From: Adiantum capillus-veneris
Lineage: Eukaryota; Streptophyta; Polypodiopsida; Polypodiales; Pteridaceae
Assembly: GCA_014529385.2 (NCBI GenBank)
Contig: CM043958.1
Coordinates: 146,347,734-146,411,733, forward strand
Length of the DNA stretch: 64,000 nt
Direction: 5' to 3'
The position numbers were made by a program, and so were the translations under genes. The notes beneath the pieces were generated by a model. That model searched no databases. It saw only the letters and a list, made by a program, of their open reading frames with translations, and had not been told where the DNA came from. Shown one piece after another: positions 54,854-64,000 of the stretch; position 1 is the stretch's first letter, and the number at the start of each line of letters is the position of its first letter.

Positions 54854-56150
54854 AGCCCAAGCTCGAGGTGCTTGTCGTGCTTGAGGTGCTTGATTAAGAT
54901 GCTTGAGATGCTTGATTGGCTCCATGCTTGAGGTGTTTGACTTGCTGCATGATTAAGGTGCTTGAGGTGCCTTGAGATGCTTGTGGGAACACCCCCTACT
55001 TCAAGTGCTTTGTCATGCTTGATGACTAAGGGGCTTGCTCATCCAAAGTCAAAAAGATCCCTACAAGGAGGGGGGCGAGCCTACAAGGGGGGGGATGAGA
55101 GAGAACACACACACACACACACACACAAGGGAAGCCCCAGCTTGAAGAGGCAGCAAGGACACTTGTCAAGTTCCTCCTCATGTTGCCCTCATGGTGTGCC
55201 TGAAGCCTATTGGTTGGCCACCCAAGGGGTCCAATGATAATTTAGGATATTTAATTAATTGATTTTGCATTTATCAAGTCCTCTCTCTCAAAGGGGAAAG
55301 GGGGACACTTGTCCCAAGGCTACCCTTGTTGCTTGTAATGGCTCCTGCTTGTGATTGGCTAGGCCTGGAGGGGTCCAATGAGCTTTCATCATGAGCTACA
55401 AGGGGGGGTCGACCATGCAAGCTAGGGGGTTGCTTAGGGGGTATACTCACCCACACACACTCACAATCACTCTCATTGTGTGCTAGGCAAAGTGCAAGAG
55501 CTCCCTCTCCTTCCCCAAGCAAGTAAAGGTTGAGAGCCTACACCAACACTCTTGGCTTTGGAGTGCAAATCCAACCAAGAGCCATGCTTCAATGCTTAAG
55601 CTTGCCATCTCCTTCTTCTTCATTACTATGCTATTATGTATGCTAGCAACAAGAGTATGATAAGTGAGGAACTACTTCTTTCTCCTATGAAATGTTTCTT
55701 CTTCCTCTTCCCTACCCTCATTCCCTGCTAGCTCTCTCCACCTTCGAAGGTGTTTGAGGTCTTGGGACTAAGGATTGGCATGGTTAAATCTTTCTTCAAG
55801 TTTATGTTATGCTATGTTTGTGATGCATGAAGCTTTCCATCTTCATTGCATCACCTAGGTCACAAGGAACACAAAGATTGTATTGTAACAAGTCTCTCTT
55901 TATGGGAGAAATCATAATACAAATGCCTATTGGAGGGGGGACCAGCTCCACATAAATCCGGTCCTCAACTGTTGTCATGTTCTCTAAATTCACTCTCTTG
56001 CAAAAGTATTGTTCATGCCAAGTTAACTAATTGCTATGATAATGTTGCTATCTTCAATTATGTTCACCCGCTATGCTCACAAAGACATTACTCAAAAGTA
56101 TTCTCATTAATTTCCGCTACCCTCAAGTTAAATAGGCCAATTCCATTACA
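54854..56150 (+). repeat. Gypsy-C 3' LTR, second part
   Basis: Continues the C LTR from AGCCCAAGCTCGAGG to ATTCCATTACA. Followed by CACTA, the outer target duplication. Confidence 0.95.
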
Positions 56151-56155
56151 CACTA

Positions 56156-56704
56156 TCAAAAAACTTTATTTGTGCTTCTCTCTCTACAATGATAGAGAGC
56201 GTGTGAGAGTTCGTAGTCGATGTCATCCAAGTTGATGCCGATGTCGGGTGTCACTCCTCCACGGATGAGGCACCTCACCCATGCACATCGATGGCAAAGG
56301 AGAAGCAGATTTTGCAATCTGCGGAAACGAGTTGTCAATGCCGAGAAAACACTGGGTGTCAATGTTGAAGATCAATGGGATACAAGGAGATTGATGGTCA
56401 AAAAAACCAAATCGATGTCGTAAGCCGAGAAGCATCGAGAGTCAAATCCGATGCCGAAAACATCGATTGAAAACTATCTTTTGCAATGTTGCTCAAATGG
56501 AGATTTGGAGAGCATAAACGGCTTTTAACGAGGTTAAAATTTCAAGACACCTATTGGAAATACTCTTGGCATGATGAAGAAGCTGCAACAACAATTGGAA
56601 CCAAAATTTGACTTGAAACTACGTGCACAAATGCGAATTTCAGCTCTCTCTCACCTGCTCTAAGCTCTCCACAAGACCTTTGCTATGAGCTTTGATACCA
56701 CTTC
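56156..56704 (-). other. Copia-H leader, 5' part, with primer site
   Basis: Non-coding sequence continuing Copia-H upstream of Gypsy-C. On the minus strand TGGTATCAAAGC (56700-56689) is a tRNA-Met-type primer site with one mismatch, next to the LTR-like block. Forward frames at 56220-56435 show no domain; a cluster of ATCGATG-like repeats occurs at 56400-56470. Confidence 0.55.
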
Positions 56705-56850
56705 TAGGGTGTGCGGTGTGTGTAGAGTGCAAAGGAGAAGAAGAGAAAACACGTAGAGTGGGTGGAGCTATTCTATTGACTATAAAGAATAAGGTTAGTG
56801 ATGGGTTAGTAAGTTAGTGGCTGTTCAGTTGGTTGGCCTAAACCCCAACA
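56705..56850 (-). repeat. Probable Copia-H 5' LTR
   Basis: On the minus strand it starts TGTTGGGGTTTAGGCC at 56850, like the Copia-3 LTR start TGTTGGGG, and ends next to the primer site at 56700. TATA-like CTTTATAG near 56780. About 146 bp. The 3' boundary (56705) is approximate; no second copy in the window. Confidence 0.6.
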
Positions 56851-57357
56851 ATGATGCCCTGTATAATACTTTCTATCACAATCACAAGATGAGGATGAAG
56901 GAAAGGAACCTCACAAAGGGATATGGAATGCACTCCTCTCTCAAATTACACCATTCTCAAATTCACAACACCCCACCTACCCTCGACTAACTGCAATCTA
57001 CACATTCATATAGACTAGCATGACAAACTCCCATGCAAATCCAAGTAGGATATAAAATTATGAAAAAACAAGCCCAAAAACTGTTGAAATCTATGATGTT
57101 TAACGCTATCGCCCTCAAGTTTAGCTTATTCAATTTGCTAGTGCATACCCTTGTAGGGTAACCATAGGCACTTCTGTTACTACACATAGTATTGGGGCAA
57201 ATGAAACCCAAACCAAGAGGAATTCAAAACCCAAATAAATCTAGCCAAAAAATAAGAAAATATTCAGAATTTGAAGACAAAAACTTGAGGGAATATTTTC
57301 ACTTCCACATATGAAAAATTAGGGCTTCTATCCACAAGCCCTAGCCTTGACTACAAA

Positions 57358-57389
<32 letters not shown>

Positions 57390-57401
57390 TGAGAGAGAGA
57401 G

Positions 57402-57469
<68 letters not shown>

Positions 57470-57693
57470 AACTCACCAAGCCTGCTCAAATTAAACCCAT
57501 AACACAAAAAGACACATTTTCAAAGATCAAACACCATCTCCATCTGCTATAAAAGGAGGGACAGACCCTCAACTTGGATAACAAGCCCCATAGCTGGCAA
57601 CGATGCTCTTTCATGTAAGAATGCCTCTATCACATGCAAGAATTAGGGTTGATTTTCCTTCGTGTTCTTCCCTCAAACCTCATCAACACTCAC
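56851..57693. repeat. Non-coding with (GT)n and (GA)n microsatellites
   Basis: A GT run at about 57359-57384 and a GA run at about 57389-57466, broken once near 57402. Otherwise AT-rich sequence with no supported gene. Confidence 0.85.
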
Positions 57694-57917
57694 TACCATA
57701 CATATGTGGTAGTGATGTGTTTCAACAAACTTAGGACCACCAGGGCATTTTTTCCCTCACTAGGAGGTTTTCCCCCCGTGCATTGTATATACGCCCATCA
57801 TTCTAGGGTTAAATTATCTTTCCATTGTGCACTAAGAAATACACTCTTTGTTGTGTGACTTGAACTTCTTTATCTTCTCCAAGCTAGGTGTGTTTTCCAG
57901 CAACCCTATTTCCAATA
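57694..57917 (+). repeat. LTR of the Copia-2 family with adjacent primer-like site
   Basis: Matches 22678-22900: TACCATACATATGTGGTAG start, GTATATACGCCCATCA TATA region near 57785, AACCCTATTTCCAATA end. A decayed primer site TGATATCAAAGC follows at 57919-57930. No copia coding sequence follows, so it is a solo LTR or a truncated element. Confidence 0.85.
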
Positions 57918-57934
57918 ATTGATATCAAAGCAGG

Positions 57935-58460
57935 TTGCGAGCATAAAAAGCGAAATGTTTCAAAATCGAATCAAGTTTTCATTTAACCTATTAGAGTTTG
58001 GAAACGGTTGTGCTTTCCACTTTAAAACATTACAACATTGCACAACAAGTATTCTATATCAAATGATGAAAGTACTTTTAGGTGTACTTGGAAAACCATT
58101 TATCTGTTTTTCAAAAGAGACCCAAAAATCGAGGACTTATAGGCCTTGGGGAACTCCTTAGTCGACTCCTCCGTGGTTAGTCTTTATGCCAGCTTTTCCA
58201 CTTCTTGGTGCTCTTCTCTTACTTGAGGGCTTGGTGTAGTTGTTGGAATCTTGTCCTTTGCTGGTCTTTAGGTTCTTCATCATAAGAGTCATTGTATCCC
58301 TCATTTCCATATTCAAACATTAGAATATACAATCTTGTAGGTGGTGCAGTCTTAAGGGGCGAGCTCTCCCTATCTGACATTGTGTCAAACTTATGTTCTC
58401 AACTTGAAAAGCTATCCTCCTCATCTTCAAGGAGTGGAGATTGAAACTTGGAGATACCCA
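57935..58460. other. Nothing recognised
   Basis: No domain supported on either strand. Sequence similarity to Copia-2 stops a few bases after the primer-like site. Confidence 0.4.
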
Positions 58461-59810
58461 TCAATTATGCCCCATTGCTCGATGGTTTTTGTGGGATTTC
58501 CATAGGAGATCTGGCCATAGTGGCCGGCGGTACTTCTTCTTTGCTTGCTTGAGGCTATTTTCTAATTTTTGCTTCTTCATCACAATGCTTAGAGTGGTGA
58601 GAATGTTCAAAGGGGAAGAGAGTGAAAGACTCCAATTCTCGTTCTTTATGTACCCTCTTTCCAAATCTTGGTCCAAGTGTTGGGTCATCTACTCATTAGC
58701 TAACTATAATTTGGGGTTTGTGAACCTATCAAGATATGCTAAGTGAAAATGCTAAATGTGTATTTGCATAGGGAGTCCTATGTCCTAAAACCACAAATCC
58801 TTCCAAGTAGGCCTTTTGGTCATGTTGCTTGAAAGTGGTTTGTTGCTGGTCTAGGCCATGTGTTAGATGTGTAAGCTTCAAATTCTTCTAGGTTAAGGCT
58901 GGAGTGATAGATATCTATCACGATTACCCTTGTAAGTCAATATTGTGGTGTTGCCCCTTTCATCTAGGTTGTGGATAAACTCATATGCTTGTTGGTGGTT
59001 TGGACCACATGGCTCAAGCTTAACGTAGTCTTGGATCTTGAACAACTTCCACAAGTTCTTGGCTTCATGCAATTTCCATGTGGAGGTGTTTCGCACTTGT
59101 TTGATGACTTCCTCACTAGTGGGTGTTTTGAAACACCCCCTTAGGATGTTAGCTTCATTCTTGTCAAGTTGCTCTTTGTCTATCCAACACTTGGTGGTAT
59201 ACTGCTCGTTGTATAACTTGTAGGCATCGACACCAGACTGCACCTCTTTCCCTTGTGACGCTGGTGATCCCTAAATTTGGCTTTGGTGGGGTTGCTTTTG
59301 GTGATGCTCTTCCACCCTGTGATGCTCCTCCACTTGTTTACTACCTTGTGCCTACCATCTTCTCCTTCTGCTAGTGTTAAAGCCAAGTTAGCACTTTGGC
59401 AAACAATGAAGATATTTTCAAAAAGTTTCACAAGAACTTTGGTATAAAAATTGTCTTGGGAAATTTTTATGGAGGCAAATGGTTCTCTCTTCAAGCCACA
59501 CTAGTGCAAGACCAAAGCCTCAAAGCACCCAGGTAGTTAAAAAGCTAGCAAGGCCGAAGCCAACACAGATGCCATCATCGCTCACGTGGGGTACTTGTAA
59601 AAAACTCAAAAAAATTACCTCCCCTTGTTCTCTCTCTTGCAAGAAATGCGCACAGCTAATCGATATGAAGTCAGGGCCATTGTACCATGAGTATTGGGCC
59701 ATGAAATGTCTAGAAAACCTCTTTCTCTTCTTCTTTGAGTACTCCCACAAGTTTCCAAATGCCCAAGTGTTGAGTCCTTAAACCCTTCACACGGTTTTTC
59801 AATCCCCATC
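58461..59810 (-). pseudogene. Unrecognised minus-strand coding-like region
   Basis: Minus-strand open stretches at 59520-59750, 59180-59494, 58893-59243 and 58461-58688, in different frames, read as low-bias protein: HFMAQYSWYNGPDFISISC, KWRSITGWKSITKSNPTK, YKLYNEQYTTKCWIDKEQ and NHQQAYEFIHNLDERG. The longest (116 codons) ends at a stop at 58893. I do not recognise a family. It lies downstream, on the same strand, of the gypsy remnant at 61915-63640, so it may be part of that element or a decayed host exon set. Confidence 0.35.
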
Positions 59811-60893
59811 AGGTAATTTCCTACGGCTCAAATCATTTTGGCACATTCATCAATTTTTTGTACTTTGACAACCCCCGGGGTAAAATGGGTCTATCGAAGT
59901 TGATGATGTGCTTAGAATTTCCAAATTTAGCCTCTAACTCCTTCAATAGGATCAAAGCAACTTGGACACCATTGATGTTTTTTGTTATATTTTTGTCCCC
60001 TCAAATTTTATGAGTCCTTTGAACAACCTTGTTCTTATTTTTGAGGCAAAATTGACCCCCAAATCCCACTATCTCGCTCATATCATTTTGGACACAGCTA
60101 GTCCTTTTGTTCCTAGATGGGTAGTACAAGTGTCTAAGACTCGAACAATATGTTTGGCATGGTTTTTTTTCCACTTAAAATTGTAAAAAAATGCTCGTGT
60201 CATTCTGTGCAATAGTAGCCTTTTGGCTATTTTTTGTCCCAAAATGGTTTACTTGGTCTTTGTCTGATGGCATCCTGGTGGTTTTTGGAGATCTTGATTT
60301 AGCCTTATATAGCTCAAGATACGCTCTTTTGCCTTAGTGAGCTAAGAACAACCTTTTTGCAGATTACATGGTCTAGTTTTGTCCATCTACACTCTAATCA
60401 TCTTTTGCTCTATTGTCTAGGTGGCATGTTGGTGTTTAATTCCTCCAATTGCTTTCTTTCAATTGAAACCTGGCCTTTGGTAGCTTGATTTGCATTGCTT
60501 GCAACCACATGTGCCTGATAGTTGGCTTTTCCTCCTTGTTGTGACAACATGTAGGCTTGACACCCTATATAGATATATACAAGTTTTAGTGTATGGGTTG
60601 GAAGAATAAAGCGCTCGAGGGGTGCACTTATAAGAAGCCGTTTATATCTCGTACGTTCAAATGGTATTGAAAACCCCGTATACTTACATATTGTGAGGCA
60701 ATTAAATGACCGAGTTTTCCTCTTAACTTATGGGCTTTTTCTAGTTTCTTTTTATAAAATCCCTTTTGTAAGTAAGATAATTTAAAATAAAATTAAGTTT
60801 TTTTAGGTGCACCCCCCAAGATAAAGTGTGCCTAAAGCAAGTTTCATGTATCGTGAGACCCAGTATGCGTGATAGGTAGAATGTTGTGAGAAA
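59811..60893. other. Nothing recognised
   Basis: No convincing domain. The short plus-strand frame at 59962 has no recognisable motif. Confidence 0.4.
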
Positions 60894-61245
60894 GAATGAA
60901 ATGGTCACTACACTTTTGATGGTGAAGAAACTAGACTACTTCCGCCTTCTCTATTTGTTCAACTCTTATGCTCACTATAGTGCATGAGAGACCACAGTAG
61001 CATCTACTCATCCAGTTAGATAGATATATCATGCCAAAGGGAGAAAAATATATCCATGTGCATAGAGTGTAGAATGAAAGGGTCAATGTGCTTTTGATGG
61101 TGAGGAAACTAAACTACTTACATCTTGTCCATTTGTTAGACTCTTATGCTCACCATATTGCATGAGCAACCACAATGACATCTACTTCCACTAGATGGAT
61201 ATATCATGCCAAAGGGAAGAAAATACATCAATAGTGCATAGGCCT
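60894..61245 (+). repeat. Imperfect tandem duplication, ~178-bp period
   Basis: Units begin at 60894 and 61072 and share CTTTTGATGGTGA, CTCTTATGCTCAC and ATATATCATGCCAAAGGGA in order, with many substitutions between. Confidence 0.8.
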
Positions 61246-61914
61246 ATCATTGGATAGATAGTAGCCCGAATTTTGACCCTTATGCTACTCCGTGCTTTGG
61301 AGAGTGACTTGACAATGTTGTTGGGTAGTGTGGATCCCAAATAATAAGACTTATAAATCTTTAGTTTGTCCTTTGATGGTTGGCCCCACTTGGATACTAA
61401 GTTTGGCTTGTTTTATTTGGTGTTTTGTCCACTAGTTCCTTCTTCCTAGGCACCCATCGGTGTTGAGTGGCATTACCCAATCTTGAGGATATTTTTGCTT
61501 TGGTTAATGGGGTTGATTTTGAAACATGGGAAGGTGAATTTGATGGGGTTCTTCTCTTGAGAATCCACACTAGCTCGTAGCCTCCATGGTATGTTGGGCT
61601 GGTAAAATTTTATTTGGCATCCACCTTTGAGTGAACCTCGTTGGTTTGGCAGTTTGTTGGCCCATGGTTTTGGCTAACAATATTACTTGCTAGGGTTGGT
61701 AACCTTGGTGGCTGAGTGGTTAGGATGAGCATTGAAGTTTGTGATTGTGCAAGGTTCCTTGATCAAGAAATTTTAGAAGTGTAAGCCTTGTTATTATGCC
61801 GACCACTAAGAAAGAGTGATAACCCTTGGTGAATAGTTAGTGGCTAGCAATTTGAGATGAGTGTGATTGGAATTGATGATGTGATATTATTGGTTTGTAG
61901 AGGCACTTGGATCA
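61246..61914 (-). other. Post-protease region with W-V-P-K-like motifs
   Basis: On the minus strand GGYELVWILKRRTP (~61550-61590) and QHRWVPRKKELVDK (~61435-61475) lie downstream of the protease-like remnant. They resemble the motifs after the protease at 5088-5750. No domain is otherwise seen. Confidence 0.35.
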
Positions 61915-62260
61915 CACCCTTGCATATCTAAAAATTGGCTTGGTTGGCATTCCACTCGATATTGCATTTAGTCGGGTGCATCCAAGCTCAACCCAAGATA
62001 ACAATGTTGGAGCATTTGTAGGATGGTGCAATATGAAATAGTGAAGAGCTTGTAAATGGTGTGTGATAAGGTAAAGAGTGATTGTGCCCATGGTAATGAT
62101 CAACATGCTAGCAAAGTTTTGAAAGGTGATTTTTGTGGTGTGATCTACATTTGGCAATTGATAGGCATCATAAGAGAGGATGTTTGTGTCGACGCTAGAG
62201 TTGAGTAGTGTTGTGATGAGATGTGAATTTACTTGTAGTTTGATTACAAGAGGTGGATCT
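61915..62260 (-). pseudogene. Gypsy aspartic-protease remnant
   Basis: On the minus strand: PPLVIKLQVNSHLITTLLNSS then VDTNILSYDAYQLP, FQNFASMLI, and in a shifted frame ILG, AWMHPTKCNIEW. The arrangement is that of a retropepsin with active-site D-S-G replaced by N-S-S. Inactive. Confidence 0.7.
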
Positions 62261-62289
62261 TATTCCTTGTTGGAGGGTGTGCTCAAGGA

Positions 62290-62400
62290 GTATATGTCAG
62301 CAAAGCTTAGCTTTGCGAGCTCTCTGCTCCCCCTCTTCTTGTGCTTGTTGCTTCATCAAGGCCTTTTGCTCCTCCTCGTTTTTATGCATACAATTGTTGA
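62290..62400 (-). pseudogene. Glu/Gln/Lys-rich helix between integrase and protease remnants
   Basis: Reads KNEEEQKALMKQQAQEEGEQ then RARKAKLC and a TGA. A strongly charged, helix-prone stretch that could form a coiled coil. It directly follows the integrase tail and precedes the protease-like segment. Confidence 0.45.
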
Positions 62401-62419
62401 AGCATCTCACTAGTTAGCA

Positions 62420-63640
62420 ACGAGCCTTTGCAAAGCGAACAATTCCCTTATTAGTAATGTCAAGTAGCACAAAAGTGCCTAGTCCCCTATGGTAAGTTTG
62501 CATTTATACTTTCAATGTGCATAAGGAGAACTATCTTGCCTTTTTGAGTTTTCGGGAATAGAGGTGTTTGTCAAATCGGGCCTTCCTTAAACATTTTCCA
62601 CATACATATCATGGACAACCTTGAGCCTAGTCTTGTCTAGTTTTTTGAGCTTGTCTAGCCTATTAGAGAAAGCATGGGCAGGTCATTCTAAGGGAACCCC
62701 TACTTACAAGGTAGGGAAAGGAATTCTATAGGAAATAAAGCATTGAGTCCACATACTAACTTGAATGGTATTGTTCCTTCCAATTTTTTGCATGGAGTCT
62801 AATAGGCTCACAAGATGCTTGGGCAGTTTTGTCACCAATGTTTTTCTCTCTCCATCTACAGTCTTTGTGAGAGTCGCACACATCATCTTGTTTTTATTTT
62901 CTGCTTACCCATTACAATGAGGAAGGTAAGGTGCCAATCGGTTATGAGTCACAAGAATATCTTCAATAGAACCCTAACTACCTCGTTGAGGAAATGTGAG
63001 CTAACAATCTTGATGGGTAGGCCAAACCACACAAATATGTTTTCAGACAAAAATTAAGCCATGGTAAGGGCTTCATCCTTGGTGCTTGGAATTTCTTTTT
63101 CCCATTTTGTAAGTTAATCCGTAGTGACAATTATGTATTGCTATTTAGTGTTTTTGGTTGGATGAAGTGGTCCACAAAATCAATAGCCCATTTTGAAAAG
63201 CACCAGGGATGATGATAGAGATCAGGGGTTGTTGATTATAAATGGTTGGGACACAAGCTTTGCGGAAGCCCAATGGGTGCACCTTGTAAATATGTATGTG
63301 TATCATATGCGCTCGATAGGAGGGTATAATATAGTTCATATCAACTACCAATTTACACTTACAAGAGGGGCATTAGTTCAAATTCTAAAAAAAGTTATAG
63401 GTTTATGAAGAAAGAGGGATAGCTTTATTCCCATGTGTAAAGGGAGTTTTTAACTAGGCCCTGATTACACATGATATAGAGGATTTTGTAAGGTGCACCC
63501 CTCAAGTCTGGCAATTATCACACGGGGCTACATAGGCATTGGAATCCATATGTAGAGTGGGCCACCGTTAGCCAAATTTCAAAATCAACTTGGTGGTAAC
63601 CTCCGGTGAGAAATGGCTTGATCCTATACACCCATGGGCA
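62420..63640 (-). pseudogene. Gypsy integrase remnant (non-chromodomain lineage)
   Basis: Minus-strand pieces: a zinc-binding-like part HMDSNAYVAPCDNCQT (~63520-63570), core YIIVTTD then LTKWEKEIPSTKDEALTMA (~63070-63150), ENIFVWFGLPIKIVSSHFLNE (~63000-63060), and the stretch with MMCATLTKTVDGERKTLVTKL (~62830-62886), YRIPFPTL (~62704), then RLKVVHDMYVENV and LGTFVLLDITNKGIVRFAKARC at the C-terminus (~62430-62640). It differs from Gypsy-A/B/C integrases and resembles the non-chromovirus plant gypsy type. Many stops and shifts. Confidence 0.75.
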
Positions 63641-64000
63641 TTTTTGAAGACTATATATAACACTTTTCAAGGACACATAACATAAGGTTGGAGTGAGGGC
63701 CAATGTGGTGAGTTGATGTCATAGTTTGAAGGATTTTTATAACTTGTGTTGTGTTGTTTGACTTTACATGGGTTCATGTTGAGCATATCATCCTTGAGGC
63801 AATGATAAATGTGCATGTTATATTTGGGTAGCTCCAAAAGGTGGTACAAACTAGAGTTCTTGTGGAGCTTAGTGGTTCAACAATGGATGCAAATTTGTAC
63901 AAAGGCCGTTGCATCTTACTTCAGGGAAGGCCACCCTATCCCTAGAATTTAAGCAACCTAGTCATTTGATATAGGGCTATGTTTTGACCACAAGGAATCA
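63641..64000. other. Window edge, nothing firmly recognised
   Basis: Probably upstream pol of the same minus-strand gypsy remnant, but no RT or RNase H motif could be supported. Confidence 0.35.

Larger units (their letters stand above)
38513..56150 (+). mobile_element. Gypsy-C: older gypsy element hosting Gypsy-B2
   Basis: 5' LTR 38513-40101, primer site, gag-pol 40516-45292, PPT, 3' LTR in two parts (45653-45943 and 54854-56150). The target duplication CACTA is at 38508-38512 and 56151-56155. Gypsy-B2 sits in the 3' LTR with its own duplication AACCC. The LTRs remain very similar to each other, but gag-pol has one stop in gag and several lesions after the integrase. Confidence 0.95.
13100..56850 (-). 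mobile_element. Copia-H: old copia element split by four insertions
   Basis: Pieces on the minus strand, in order: LTR 56850-56705, primer site 56700-56689, leader 56688-56151, 38507-38292 and 36672-36011, gag from 36010 to 35149, gag zinc knuckle 27704-27418, then protease, pre-integrase, integrase and the start of the RT region 14562-13100. The gaps are Gypsy-C, solo LTR B1, Copia-3 and Gypsy-A. The first three have matching target duplications; the Gypsy-A junction is supported by protein continuity across the protease active site. RT, RNase H and the 3' LTR are missing. Its own length here is about 4.3 kb. Confidence 0.7.

Noticed and set aside
1-64000. Host genes, tRNA genes, rRNA or organelle inserts
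   Set aside because: None could be supported; tRNA-like matches are primer-binding sites of retroelements.

Overview
The window is wholly repetitive plant DNA. No intact host gene, tRNA, rRNA or CRISPR is visible. AT-rich sequence, plant-type Ty1/copia and Ty3/gypsy polyproteins, tRNA-Met and tRNA-Asp primer sites and nested insertions point to a land plant with a large, transposon-rich genome. A fern or similar lineage is plausible but not provable from this sequence.

Layout. (1) 37-1959: a broken hAT transposase gene. (2) 5088-10083, minus strand: a Ty3/gypsy remnant with gag and protease but no reverse transcriptase. Upstream of it lie two stacked LTR-like blocks with tRNA-Asp-type primer sites (10819-12475). 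(3) 13100-56850: a nest built in one old minus-strand copia element, here called Copia-H. It is split by four insertions: Gypsy-A (14563-27417) in its protease, Copia-3 (27710-35143, duplication ATTCT) in its gag, a solo gypsy LTR B1 (36678-38286, ACTAT) and Gypsy-C (38513-56150, CACTA) in its leader. Gypsy-C is itself split in its 3' LTR by a young Gypsy-B2 (45944-54848, AACCC). The 3' LTR of Gypsy-A holds a truncated copia, Copia-2 (22674-26787), with a tandemly duplicated integrase segment. (4) 56851-64000: microsatellites, a second LTR of the Copia-2 family, an unrecognised minus-strand reading region, and a decayed minus-strand gypsy in which integrase is followed by a protease-like segment.

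Gypsy-A, B and C are one chromodomain-bearing gypsy lineage with ~1.6 kb LTRs, an arginine/serine-rich Gag extension and a tRNA-Met primer site. B2 is the freshest: near-identical LTRs, long gag and pol frames, and all DDE integrase residues. Its gag and pol frames are offset by what looks like an 8-nt insertion.

The most interesting signals are non-coding features shared by these three diverged copies: a 50-nt leader hairpin with compensatory base changes, a stem-loop directly after the primer site, three stem-loops before the polypurine tract, and LTR modules of ATTGG and CCAAT held 21-22 bp apart while the sequence between them changes.
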